64,000 nt of DNA from Rhodobacter xanthinilyticus (GTDB taxonomy: Bacteria > Pseudomonadota > Alphaproteobacteria > Rhodobacterales > Rhodobacteraceae), in contig NZ_CP017781.1 of the NCBI RefSeq assembly GCF_001856665.1, positions 1,240,001-1,304,000 of the forward strand, given 5' to 3'. Shown piece by piece: positions 46,009 to 54,207 of this stretch. Every line of letters starts with the position of its first letter. Within the stretch, counting starts at the first letter, position 1. Position numbers and translations under genes: made by a program. The notes beneath the pieces are model-generated. The model was not told the origin of the DNA, made no database searches, and saw nothing but the letters and a program-made list of their open reading frames with translations.

Positions 46009-47570
46009 TGCGCAAGCCCCGCAGCCTGGGCCGCCTCGGTGACCGGGGCGAGCTCGGCCTCCTGGCCCGCCAGCGCGCTTTGCGCCTTGGCATAGACCGC
46101 GGCGGCGGCCTCGGCGCGGCCGAGCGCGGCCAGCGAGGAGACCGCGCGCGCCCATTCGGCGCCGGTGCCGCCCTGGCTCTCGAGCCGCTCGACGAGGCCG
46201 TTGACCATGCCCTCGATCATCTGGGCGCGCTCCTCGGGGCTCATCTCGGCGGCCGATTTCATCTGCTCATCGGAGAGCGCGGGCCCGCGCATCGGCGCGC
46301 CCTCCGGGGCGTCGCCCATCGCCGGCGCGCCCATCATCGGGCCCGCCATCGGCGCGACCTCGCCCGTCGCCGCCGCGCGGATCTTCGCGAGATCCTCGGG
46401 GAAATCCTTGAAGCGGGTCTCGGCCTCGGCGGCGATCGCCGCGGCGCGGTCCTCTTCGCCGAGCATGCGCAGCGCGGAGATCAGCTTGGCCCAATCCTGC
46501 GCCGGGCCGCCCTCGGCCGCGAGCCGGTCGTTGAGCCCCTCGACCATCGAGCGGATCATCTGCTGGCGCTCCTCGGGCGACATCTGCGCGGCGGCGGCCA
46601 TATCGGCCTCCGACGGCCCGCGCCCGCCCACCATCGGCGGGGTGTAGCGCGTCTCGCCCGCGATCCAGGCGAGCTGTTCGATGTTTTGCGAGATCGGCGC
46701 GACCCAAGGATCGCCCGGCGCGCTGTCGCGCAAGAGCGCGTCCCAGATCCGGAAGGCACGGTCGGGGCGGCCGTTTTGCGCCATCATCAGGCCGATGTAA
46801 TAGCGCGAGAGCTTGTGCTGGGCATTCAGGTCGAGCGCCGTGGCGAAGGCGGTCTCGGCCTCTTTCGTCACCAGCCCGCCCGCCGCCACGACGAGATATT
46901 CGCCCAGCTGCGCGTAATCATCGGCGCTGGCCGCCGCGCCCTTGGCGCCGATCAGCTTCTCCTGCGCCTGCCAGCCGGCGCGGAAATTGCCCATCCCCAT
47001 CTCGTTGCGCGCGAGCAGCTCGAGCCCCTGCACCTCATTCGGGCGCGCCTCGACGGCCTTGCGCAGCCGCTCCATCAGCTCGGCAAACTGCGCATCGGGC
47101 GCCGGTTTCGGCCCGGCATTGGCCTCGGCCTGTTTCTCGGCCTCCTCCTGGCTCGGGCGGTTGTCGTAAAGCTCATTGGCCATCGCGATCCGGTCGCGGA
47201 GCGGCTGATCGGGGTAATCGGCCGAGCCAAGGCGTTGATAAAGCAGGAAAGATCCGCCCATCACCGCGCCGAGCGCAATCACCGCCCCGGCCGTGGCCCA
47301 GCCGGGCGCGCGCCCCGCCACGGCGGCCGTCTTCGCCGCACGGTCAGCCTCGAGCATCCGGCGCGAGATCTCGACGCGGGTGCGCTCGCCCTCCTCGGCG
47401 CCGATCACGCCGCGCGCGATGTCGCGCTCCAGATCGCGCAACTGGTCGCGGTAGACCTGCAGGTCGAAGGCCTCGGCAGGGGGGGCATCGGCGCTGCGCC
47501 GCACCAAAGCGAGAACGAAAAGCAGCGCAACAAGCGCCACCAGGGCGGCGGTAAGGGTCCAGAACAGCAT
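46005..47570 (-). CDS. ccmI: Cytochrome c maturation protein CcmI
   Basis: 521 residues, apocytochrome c chaperone. Two membrane helices (1-22 and about 90-112) are linked by a cytoplasmic loop, then a periplasmic TPR region (RLRKAVEARPNEVQGLELLARNEM part; here RPNEVQGLELLARNEMG). The C-terminal part holds two similar blocks, MSPEERQQMIRSMVEGLNDRL with a following helix and MSPEERAQMIEGMVNGLVERL with the same, about 105 residues apart, so an internal duplication. The start at 47570 has AGGAG. It precedes ruvX with a four-base overlap; no other ccm genes are in the window. Confidence 0.9.
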   Translation of the reverse strand: MLFWTLTAALVALVALLFVLALVRRSADAPPAEAFDLQVYRDQLRDLERDIARGVIGAEEGERTRVEISRRMLEADRAAKTAAVAGRAPGWATAGAVIALGAVMGGSFLLYQRLGSADYPDQPLRDRIAMANELYDNRPSQEEAEKQAEANAGPKPAPDAQFAELMERLRKAVEARPNEVQGLELLARNEMGMGNFRAGWQAQEKLIGAKGAAASADDYAQLGEYLVVAAGGLVTKEAETAFATALDLNAQHKLSRYYIGLMMAQNGRPDRAFRIWDALLRDSAPGDPWVAPISQNIEQLAWIAGETRYTPPMVGGRGPSEADMAAAAQMSPEERQQMIRSMVEGLNDRLAAEGGPAQDWAKLISALRMLGEEDRAAAIAAEAETRFKDFPEDLAKIRAAATGEVAPMAGPMMGAPAMGDAPEGAPMRGPALSDEQMKSAAEMSPEERAQMIEGMVNGLVERLESQGGTGAEWARAVSSLAALGRAEAAAAVYAKAQSALAGQEAELAPVTEAAQAAGLAQ

Positions 47571-47647
47571 GGCATCTCCTGTGTCTGCCTCCCATTTAGG
47601 CGCTCGGGCGCGGGGGGGAAAGGCCCTTGCGCGCCCCTGCTGCGCCC

Positions 47648-47668
47648 TGTCGCAAGAGTGATGTCGCA
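47648..47668 (+). promoter_or_regulatory. TGTCGCA direct repeat upstream of soxB
   Basis: TGTCGCA occurs at 47648-47654 and 47662-47668, starting 14 bases apart, in the divergent ccmI/soxB gap. AraC-family GATase1-like regulators, the class that controls betaine and sarcosine genes in Pseudomonas, use TGTCGC-type direct repeats; the match is suggestive only. Confidence 0.35.
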
Positions 47669-47676
47669 TTTTGACG

Positions 47677-47691
47677 CCAAGTGCCGCTTGG
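47677..47691. promoter_or_regulatory. CCAAG-N5-CTTGG inverted repeat upstream of soxB
   Basis: A perfect five-base inverted repeat, nine bases after the TGTCGCA pair and just after a possible -35 (TTGACG, 47671-47676). Could be a second operator half or a start-site hairpin. Confidence 0.3.
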
Positions 47692-47778
47692 GGGTGGCTT
47701 TCGCGCGGTCGGCGAGGCCAATTAGAGAGGGTGCCGCGACGGATTCGCGCGGCCGGGATTCGTGCCAAAGGAGAGGCC

Positions 47779-49029
47779 ATGGCCCAAAGACGCTATTCGA
47801 TCTTTGCCGTCGCGCGTGAAGCGCTGCGTTTCCACGCCGGCTGGGAGCGCGCCTGGCGCTCGCCCGAGCCGAAAAAACGCTACGATGTCGTGGTGATCGG
47901 GGCGGGCGGGCACGGGCTCGCCACCGCCTATTACCTCGGCAAGGTGCACGGCATCACCAATGTCGCGGTGATCGAGAAGGGCTGGCTCGGCGGTGGCAAC
48001 ACCGGACGCAACACCACGATCATCCGCTCGAACTACCTGCAAGACCCCTCGGCCGCGATCTTCGACAAGGCGCTCAAGCTTTACGAAAACCTCAGCCAGG
48101 ATCTGAACTACAACGTCATGTTCAGCCCCCGCGGGCTCCTGATGCTCGCGCAATCCGAACATGAGATGCGCGGCTACAAGCGCACCGTCTACGCCAACAA
48201 CCTGCAAGGCGTCGAAACCCGCTGGATCGAGCGCGACGAGGTGAAAGACCTCGTGCCGATCATCAACCTCGACGGCCCGCGCTACCCGGTGATGGGCGCG
48301 CTCTATCAGGAACGCGGCGGCACCGCGCGCCATGATGCGGTGGCCTGGGGCTATGCGCGCGGCTGCTCGAACATGGGCATGGACATCATCCAGCAATGCG
48401 AAGTCACCGGCGTGCGCACCGAGGGCGGCAAGGTCGTCGGCGTCGACACCACCAAGGGCGCGATCGATTGCGGCAAGCTCGCGGTCGTGGTCGCGGGCCA
48501 CAGCTCGGTGGTGGCCGATATGGCCGGCTTCCGCCTGCCGATCGAATCGATGGCGCTGCAGGCCTGGGTCTCCGAGCCGATCAAGCCGGTGATCGACGTG
48601 GTGGTGATGGCCAACCTCGTGCACGGCTATATCTCGCAATCCGACAAGGGCGAGCTGGTGCTCGGCGGCGGCACGGATGGCTTCAACAACTACTCGCAGC
48701 GCGGCTCTTGGCACCATATCGAGGAAACCACCCGCGCGCTGATCGAGACCTTCCCGGTGATCTCGCGCCTCAAGATGCTGCGCCAATGGGGCGGCATCGT
48801 GGACATGACCGGCGACCGCTCGCCGATCCTGTCGAAGACGCCGGTCGAGAACCTGTTCGTCAACTGCGGCTGGGGCACCGGCGGCTTCAAGGCGATCCCG
48901 GGCTCGGGCTGGGCGATGGCGGAACTCGTGGCCAAGGGCTATTCGCCGCTCGCCGCGGGCTTCGGGCTCGACCGCTTCCGCGACGGCCGCTTCGTCGACG
49001 AGAGCGTCGCCGCGGGGGTCGCGCACTGA
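47779..49029 (+). CDS. soxB: Sarcosine oxidase beta subunit
   Basis: 416 residues, flavoprotein subunit that oxidises sarcosine. FAD fold VVVIGAGGHGLATAYYLG near residues 37-53, then GWLGGGNTGRNTTIIRSNYL. H185 in ARHDAVAWG corresponds to the histidine region that holds covalent FMN in characterised enzymes (assignment by motif). The C-terminal part ends GWGTGGFKAIPGSGWAMAEL. ATG at 47779 with AAGGAGAGG. It heads the soxB-(peptide)-soxD-soxA-soxG operon; H2O2 and 5,10-methylene-THF are the products of the complex. Confidence 0.95.
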   Translation: MAQRRYSIFAVAREALRFHAGWERAWRSPEPKKRYDVVVIGAGGHGLATAYYLGKVHGITNVAVIEKGWLGGGNTGRNTTIIRSNYLQDPSAAIFDKALKLYENLSQDLNYNVMFSPRGLLMLAQSEHEMRGYKRTVYANNLQGVETRWIERDEVKDLVPIINLDGPRYPVMGALYQERGGTARHDAVAWGYARGCSNMGMDIIQQCEVTGVRTEGGKVVGVDTTKGAIDCGKLAVVVAGHSSVVADMAGFRLPIESMALQAWVSEPIKPVIDVVVMANLVHGYISQSDKGELVLGGGTDGFNNYSQRGSWHHIEETTRALIETFPVISRLKMLRQWGGIVDMTGDRSPILSKTPVENLFVNCGWGTGGFKAIPGSGWAMAELVAKGYSPLAAGFGLDRFRDGRFVDESVAAGVAH

Positions 49030-49041
49030 TGCGTCCCGCCG

Positions 49042-49093
49042 CTTCAATGATGCTCAAATATCCCGCAGGGGTCCGGGGGCGCGCAGCCCCCGG
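49042..49093. repeat. Class A palindromic repeat, half copy (inside the sox operon)
   Basis: CTTCAATGATGCTCAAATAT then CCCGCAGGGG and a CGGGGGC-GCGCA-GCCCCCG hairpin, 13 bases after the soxB stop and before the small membrane peptide gene. Confidence 0.75.
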
Positions 49094-49153
49094 GAACCGC
49101 GCCGCCCTTTCGGACGTTCGTGCTGTGACCATCAACGCACAGGAGAATGTCCC

Positions 49154-49312
49154 ATGGCAGAACAATCGGAAACCGGCCTCAAGAGCTTCCTCATCGGCGC
49201 TCTCGTCGTCCTCGCAGCCGGCATGGGCTGGTATATCTGGTCGGGCGGCGATGTCCCCGCAAAGGACGAGCCCGAAATCCAGATCGACCTCCCCGGCAAG
49301 AACACCAACTGA
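49154..49312 (+). CDS. Small single-span membrane peptide within the sox operon
   Basis: 52 residues, too short for many gene callers. ATG at 49154 with AGGAG before it. Sequence: MAEQSETG, one membrane helix (FLIGALVVLAAGMGWYIW), then an acidic tail (GGDVPAKDEPEIQIDLPG). It lies between soxB and soxD, in frame with nothing else and with the codon bias of a real gene. It could anchor or assemble the sarcosine oxidase complex, or be an unrelated passenger. I know no named family for it. Confidence 0.65.
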   Translation: MAEQSETGLKSFLIGALVVLAAGMGWYIWSGGDVPAKDEPEIQIDLPGKNTN

Positions 49313-49357
49313 CCCCGGGCGCCTCCGCGTGACGCGCCCCTTCAAGGAGCGCGCGTC

Positions 49358-49681
49358 ATGCTGACCCTCCAATGCCCCTATTGCGGCGTGCAGGCCGAAG
49401 AAACCGAACTCGCCCCCGGCGGCGAAGCGCATCTCAAGCGCTTCGGGCCGGGGTCGTCGGATGAAGAGTTCGAAGGCTACCTCTTCAATCGCAAGAACCC
49501 CAAGGGCGTCCATTTCGAACGCTGGCGCCATGCCTATGGCTGCGGCAAGTGGTTCCTGACCGCGCGTTGCACCAATACGCTCGAGGTCTTCGGCACTTAC
49601 CCCGCCCAGACCACCGAGCCGCCCGCCGATCTCCTCGCCAAGATCAAAGAGAAACGCCCCGGTTGGGAGGGCTGGAAATGA
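49358..49681 (+). CDS. soxD: Sarcosine oxidase delta subunit
   Basis: 107 residues, zinc-binding small subunit. Ligands C6 and C9 in CPYCG, and the HAYGCGKWF region (His and Cys) later. SSDEEFEGYLFNRKNPKG and the RWRHAYGC stretch are family signatures. ATG at 49358 with AAGGAG. Its stop overlaps the soxA ATG (ATGA), so the two are coupled. Confidence 0.95.
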   Translation: MLTLQCPYCGVQAEETELAPGGEAHLKRFGPGSSDEEFEGYLFNRKNPKGVHFERWRHAYGCGKWFLTARCTNTLEVFGTYPAQTTEPPADLLAKIKEKRPGWEGWK

Positions 49682-52632
49682 GCACCCGTCTGTCGAAAGG
49701 CGGTCGTCTGATCGACCGCTCGAAGCCTCTGAGCTTCACCTTCAATGGCCGCCCGATGCGCGGTTTCGCCGGCGATACGCTGGCCGCGGCGCTTCTGGGC
49801 GGCGGTCAGAGCCTCTTGGGCCGGTCGTTCAAATACCACCGTCCGCGCGGGCTGATCGGCTCCGGCGTCGAGGAGCCGAACGCGCTCGTCAACCTCGGCC
49901 GCAATGCGCGCCTCGAGCCCGATCAGCGCACCACCACGACCGAGCTCTTCGAGGGCCTCGAAGCGACCAGCCAGAACCACTGGCCCTCGCTCGAATTCGA
50001 CGTCGGCGCGATCAACGACAAGCTCTACCGCTTCTTCCCGGCGGGCTTCTACTACAAGACCTTCATGGCGCCGCGCTGGGCGTGGAAACATGTCTTCGAG
50101 CCGATCGTGCGACAGGCGGCGGGCCTCGGCCTTGCGCCGAAAGAGGCCGATACCGACCGCTATGAACAGGCCTATAACCACTGCGACGTGCTGGTCGCGG
50201 GCGGCGGTGTGGCGGGCCTTGCGGCGGCGCTCGAGGCCGGGCGCGCGGGCAAGCGCGTCATCGTCATGGAGCAGACCGCCCATTGGGGCGGCCGCGCGCC
50301 GGTCGATGGCGGGCTGATCGAGGGCATGGCCCCCGAGGCCTGGGTGAGCTCCGCGCTGCAAGCGCTTGAAAAGATGGAAAACGTCACGCTGATGACCCGC
50401 ACCATGGTCGCGGGCCACCATAACCACGGCTATGTCATCGGCTACCAGCGCGTTGCCGACCATACCCCGGGCGACACCCGCCCGCGCCACCGGCTGTGGC
50501 GGATCCGGGCGGGCGAGCTGATCGTGGCCTCGGGCGCGATCGAGCGGCCGCTGGCCTTCGCCGGCAACGACGTGCCCGGCGTGATGCTGGCCTCGGCGGT
50601 GCGCGACTATCTCGTCAACTGGGCGGTCAGCCCGGGCGATCGGGTGGTCGTGGTCACCAACAACGACGACGCCTATCGCACCGCGCTGGCGGTGCTCGAT
50701 GCGGGGCTCTCGGTGCCTGCGATCCTCGATGCGCGCGAGGCCGCCGCGGGCGATCTCGTGGCCGAGGCGCGCGCCCGCGGCATCAAGGTGATGACCGGCC
50801 GGGCCGTCGCCAAGGTTCTCGGCGGCAAGGCCGTCACCGGCGTCGAGGTCTGCGCGCAGGCCGGCGAGGGCGGCGTGATCGAGACCATCGCTTGCGATTG
50901 CGTGGCGATGTCGGGCGGCTGGTCGCCGGTCGTGCACCTGTGGTCGCATGTCGGCGGCAAGCTGATCTGGGATGAGGCGCAGGCGATGTTCCGCCCCGAT
51001 CCGGCGCAAGCCCCGATCGGTCCTGACGGCGCGCCGATGGCGCGCGCGGTGGGCGCGGCGAATGGCGCGCTGACGCTGAGCGAGATCGCGGCCGAAGCCG
51101 GGCTCGCGGCCACCGCGCCTGCCGAAGGCCCGCTCGCGCCGGTCTGGATCATGCCCGCGGGCGCCAAGGACAAGCTCAAATACAAGGCTTTCCTCGATTT
51201 CCAGAACGACGTGAAGGTCTCCGACGTGCAGCTCGCCGCCCGCGAGGGCTATGAGAGCGTCGAGCACACCAAGCGCTATACCACGCTCGGCATGGCCTCG
51301 GATCAGGGGAAACTGAGCAATATCAACGGCCTCGCGATCCTCTCTGATGCGCTCGGCCAGCCGATTCCGGTGACCGGCACGACCACCTTCCGCCCGCCCT
51401 ACACGCCGATCTCGTTCGGCGCGATCGCGGGCGAGGCGCGGGGCGAGCTCTTCCAACCCCTGCGGCGCACGCCGATGCAGGGCTGGCACGAGGCCAATGG
51501 CGCGCATTGGGAGCCCGTCGGCCTCTGGCGGCGGCCCTATTGCTACCCGCGCACGGGCGAGAGCCACCGCGCCGCGGTCAACCGCGAGATCACCAACACC
51601 CGCACGAATGTGGGCCTCTTGGACGCCTCGACGCTTGGCAAGATCCTCGTGAAGGGCCCCGATGCCGGGCGGTTCCTCGACATGCTCTACACCAACCTCA
51701 TGTCGACCCTGCCGGTGGGCAAATGCCGCTACGGGCTGATGTGCAACGAAAACGGGTTCCTCTCGGATGACGGCGTGGTCGTGCGTCTGGCCGAGGATAC
51801 CTTCCTGTGCCACACCACCTCGGGCGGCGCCGACCGGATCCATGCGCATATGGAAGACTGGCTCCAGTGCGAATGGTGGGATTGGAAGGTCTATACCGCC
51901 AACCTGACCGAGCAATTCGCGCAGGTCGCGGTGGTCGGCCCGAAGGCGCGCAAGCTGCTCGAAAAGCTCGGCGGCATGGATGTCTCGAAGGAGGCGCTGC
52001 CGTTCATGACCTTCGCCGAGGGCGAGCTCGGCGGCATCCCCGCGCGGGTGTTCCGGATCTCCTTCTCGGGCGAGCTCTCCTATGAAATCGCGGTTCCCGC
52101 CAATATGGGCCTCGCGTTTTGGGAGAAACTGGTCGCGGCGGGCGCGGAGTTCGGCGTGATGCCCTATGGCACCGAGGCGCTCCATGTGATGCGAGCCGAA
52201 AAGGGCTTCATCATGATCGGCGACGAGACCGACGGCACGGTGATCCCGCAAGATCTCGGCCTCGGCTGGGCGATCTCGAAGAAGAAGGCCGATTACCTGG
52301 GCAAACGCGCGCAGGAGCGGGTCGACATGGCGCGCCCCGATCGCTGGAAGCTCGTCGGCCTCGAGACGCTCGACGGCTCGGTGCTGCCCGATGGCGTCTA
52401 TGCGCCCGCCGAAGGGTTCAACGAGAACGGCCAGCGCAACACTCAGGGCCGCGTGACCTCGACCTATTACTCGCCGACGCTCAAGCGCGGCATCGCGATG
52501 GGCCTCGTGCTGCACGGGCCCGACCGGATGGGCGAGGTGATCGAGTTCGCGGGCGACAAGGGCGCGCTGATCAAGGCCCGGATCGTCGATCCGTGCTTCT
52601 ATGACAAAGCAGGGGAGAAGGCCGATGTCTGA
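49678..52632 (+). CDS. soxA: Sarcosine oxidase alpha subunit
   Basis: 984 residues. Domains: an N-terminal 2Fe-2S-like fold (SFTFNGRPMRGFAGDTLAAALLG) without the Fe-S cysteines, a NAD/FAD Rossmann region (LVAGGGVAGLAAALEAGRAG at about 170-190), a second nucleotide-binding part, and a C-terminal GCV_T aminomethyltransferase domain (about 600-980; GRFLDMLYTNLMSTLPVG, RISFSGELSYEIAVPAN) that binds THF. It starts at 49678 (MSTRLSKGGRLIDRSKPLSF). Together with SoxB it channels formaldehyde to THF. Confidence 0.96.
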   Translation: MSTRLSKGGRLIDRSKPLSFTFNGRPMRGFAGDTLAAALLGGGQSLLGRSFKYHRPRGLIGSGVEEPNALVNLGRNARLEPDQRTTTTELFEGLEATSQNHWPSLEFDVGAINDKLYRFFPAGFYYKTFMAPRWAWKHVFEPIVRQAAGLGLAPKEADTDRYEQAYNHCDVLVAGGGVAGLAAALEAGRAGKRVIVMEQTAHWGGRAPVDGGLIEGMAPEAWVSSALQALEKMENVTLMTRTMVAGHHNHGYVIGYQRVADHTPGDTRPRHRLWRIRAGELIVASGAIERPLAFAGNDVPGVMLASAVRDYLVNWAVSPGDRVVVVTNNDDAYRTALAVLDAGLSVPAILDAREAAAGDLVAEARARGIKVMTGRAVAKVLGGKAVTGVEVCAQAGEGGVIETIACDCVAMSGGWSPVVHLWSHVGGKLIWDEAQAMFRPDPAQAPIGPDGAPMARAVGAANGALTLSEIAAEAGLAATAPAEGPLAPVWIMPAGAKDKLKYKAFLDFQNDVKVSDVQLAAREGYESVEHTKRYTTLGMASDQGKLSNINGLAILSDALGQPIPVTGTTTFRPPYTPISFGAIAGEARGELFQPLRRTPMQGWHEANGAHWEPVGLWRRPYCYPRTGESHRAAVNREITNTRTNVGLLDASTLGKILVKGPDAGRFLDMLYTNLMSTLPVGKCRYGLMCNENGFLSDDGVVVRLAEDTFLCHTTSGGADRIHAHMEDWLQCEWWDWKVYTANLTEQFAQVAVVGPKARKLLEKLGGMDVSKEALPFMTFAEGELGGIPARVFRISFSGELSYEIAVPANMGLAFWEKLVAAGAEFGVMPYGTEALHVMRAEKGFIMIGDETDGTVIPQDLGLGWAISKKKADYLGKRAQERVDMARPDRWKLVGLETLDGSVLPDGVYAPAEGFNENGQRNTQGRVTSTYYSPTLKRGIAMGLVLHGPDRMGEVIEFAGDKGALIKARIVDPCFYDKAGEKADV

Positions 52633-53176
52633 GGCGGTGAGCGCTCTGAACGGCAAGAGCCACAAGGGCTTTTGCGAGGTCGCCGAGGCGGGCCTGACCG
52701 GCATGGTCACGATCCGCGCGGATCTGGGCTCGGCCGCGCTCGCGGCGGCGCTGGGCGGGCTTGGCCTCTCGGTGCCCGCCCCGCGCGGGGTGGTCTCGGC
52801 GGGCGGGCTGACGCTTGGCTGGATGAGCCCCGACGAGCTGATGCTGGTGTGCGATTACGCGGCGGCGGGCGGCATCGCCGCCGACCTCGCCGCGGCGCTC
52901 GCGGGCGAGCATGCGCTCGTCGTCAATGTCTCGGACATGCGCGCGCGCTTCACCATCAAGGGCGCGCGCGCCGATGAGGTGATCATGAAGCTCTCGCCCG
53001 CCGATATCGCGCGGCTGCCCGAAGGCGAGATCCGCCGCTCGCGCGCGGCGCAGGTAGCGGTGGCCTTCTGGCGCTCGGGGCCCGAGGAAATCTCGGTCGT
53101 CGGCTTCCGCTCGGTCGCGGGCTATATCCTCGGCCTGCTCGAAGTCTCCTCGCGCAAGGGCGGCGAGATTTTCTGA
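52625..53176 (+). CDS. soxG: Sarcosine oxidase gamma subunit
   Basis: 183 residues, GCV_T-related. Landmarks: GMVTIRADLGSAALAAALGGL, LGWMSPDELMLVCDY, VVNVSDMRARFTIKGARADE and KLSPADIARLP, typical of SoxG. The start at 52625 overlaps soxA by eight bases. Last gene of the operon, with a strong terminator after it. Confidence 0.93.
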   Translation: MSEAVSALNGKSHKGFCEVAEAGLTGMVTIRADLGSAALAAALGGLGLSVPAPRGVVSAGGLTLGWMSPDELMLVCDYAAAGGIAADLAAALAGEHALVVNVSDMRARFTIKGARADEVIMKLSPADIARLPEGEIRRSRAAQVAVAFWRSGPEEISVVGFRSVAGYILGLLEVSSRKGGEIF

Positions 53177-53204
53177 GCCCGCCGCAGGGTTCGAATTGAC
53201 GGCG

Positions 53205-53242
53205 ATACCGGGGCGTATACTCTCGCCCCGGTATTTCTTTTT
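53205..53242 (+). terminator. Terminator after soxG
   Basis: ATACCGGGGCG-TATACTCT-CGCCCCGGTAT, an 11-base perfect stem, then TTCTTTTT. It ends the sox operon. Confidence 0.88.
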
Positions 53243-53254
53243 GGACTCAACGAG

Positions 53255-53698
53255 ATGAAATTTTCTGTCTGGCTCTCCGCCGCGCTTCTCGCGCTGACGC
53301 CCCCCGCCTTTGCGGAGACCAAATCCCCCGATCTGAAAATCCCCAAGGGCGCCACGCTGATCCTGTGCGAGTGGGACGTGCCCAAGAGCCATACCACCAG
53401 CCCCGAGGCGACGCTGCTGATGACCGAGACGAGCGGCCGGATCACGGTGACCGACGGGCTCGTGCTCTACTACGCGGGCGCGCCGGTGAAGGCCGAGGTG
53501 CAACTCGACAACGCCCACCGCACGGTCTGGGCCTGGTCGCTGCGCCGGGTCAAGGACAACGGCAACCAATATGTCGACGACATCAAGGTGCGGCTCACGC
53601 TGCAAAAGGCCGATCAGAGCGCGCTCTTGTTCATCAACCCGGTCGGCTACATGACCGAAAGCGTGCGCGGCACCTGCGGCGCAGCCACCGAGAAGTAA
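53255..53698 (+). CDS. Small exported protein of unknown function
   Basis: 147 residues. Signal peptide MKFSVWLSAALLALTPPAFAE, mature region with GATLILCEWDVPKSHTT, GRITVTDGLVLYYAGAP and a cysteine at each end (about C45 and C142) that could pair. Beta-rich. I do not recognise it. ATG at 53255, 20 bases after the sox terminator, so an independent unit. A full palindromic repeat follows. Confidence 0.75.
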   Translation: MKFSVWLSAALLALTPPAFAETKSPDLKIPKGATLILCEWDVPKSHTTSPEATLLMTETSGRITVTDGLVLYYAGAPVKAEVQLDNAHRTVWAWSLRRVKDNGNQYVDDIKVRLTLQKADQSALLFINPVGYMTESVRGTCGAATEK

Positions 53699-53709
53699 CG
53701 GGCCGGGCT

Positions 53710-53833
53710 GGGGGCGCTGCCCCCCGGCTTCGCCTCCCCCCGGGATATTTATGGCAAGATGAATGAGCCCCTTTCATCTTGCTCCAAATATCCCGGGGGT
53801 GAATGGCCGCAGGCCAGAGGGGGCAGCGCCCCC
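53710..53833. repeat. Class A palindromic repeat, full copy 4
   Basis: Left arm GGGGGCGCTGCCCCC, CCCCCCGGGATATTTATGGC, AAGATGAA; right arm TTTCATCTTGCTCCAAATAT, CCCGGGGG, TGAATGGCCGCAGGCCAGA, GGGGGCAGCGCCCCC. Its right arm is the reverse complement of the left arm of copy 3. Confidence 0.88.
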
Positions 53834-53905
53834 TGCGCCCCTTCACCCTTGCGCCGCGGGCCGGATTGCGTCACTCCAGAGCAAGGACAGCCTCAGGAGG
53901 GCGAG

Positions 53906-54097
53906 ATGGATTATTCGAAATCGGGCGGCATGACGCCCAAGCGCAACGCGCCCCGCCATGCCGAGCACAACGCCAAGGGCAGCGCCAAGAACCCCTTCGG
54001 TCAGGGCGCCACCAAGGCCGAGCTGGTGGCGCGGATGAAGGCCGCCGCCGAGGCGCGCGCCGCCGCCGCCAAGGGCTCGGACGAGCCGCAGGGCTGA
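53906..54097 (+). CDS. Small basic protein of unknown function
   Basis: 63 residues: MDYSKSGGMTPKRNAPRHAE, KGSAKNPFGQGATKAELVARM, then an alanine-rich helix and acidic tail. ATG at 53906 with AGGAGGG. The pattern (basic N-terminus, NPFG, helix) is like short uncharacterised proteins common in Rhodobacteraceae. No function assigned. Confidence 0.65.
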   Translation: MDYSKSGGMTPKRNAPRHAEHNAKGSAKNPFGQGATKAELVARMKAAAEARAAAAKGSDEPQG

Positions 54098-54145
54098 GCC
54101 AGCGCCTCTGTGCAGCCAAAACCGCCGAGCTGTGCGCGCCCGCCC

Positions 54146-54174
54146 TTGACCTTGCCCGCGCGCGCCCTTCAATT
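54146..54174 (+). promoter_or_regulatory. Possible sodB promoter
   Basis: TTGACC (54146-54151), 17-base spacer, TCAATT (54169-54174), 33 bases before the sodB ATG. Spacing fits a sigma-70 promoter; the -10 is weak. Confidence 0.4.
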
Positions 54175-54207
54175 AGCACCAACGCGAACCAATTGAGGAC
54201 GAAGACA

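Noticed and set aside
49597-52710. Open frame of about 1040 codons opposite soxA
   Set aside because: Antisense shadow of a conserved gene; amino-acid mix and lack of motifs match other shadows.
30210-53833. Palindromic repeats as a CRISPR array
   Set aside because: Copies are far apart, palindromic over their whole length, and there are no regular spacers or cas genes.
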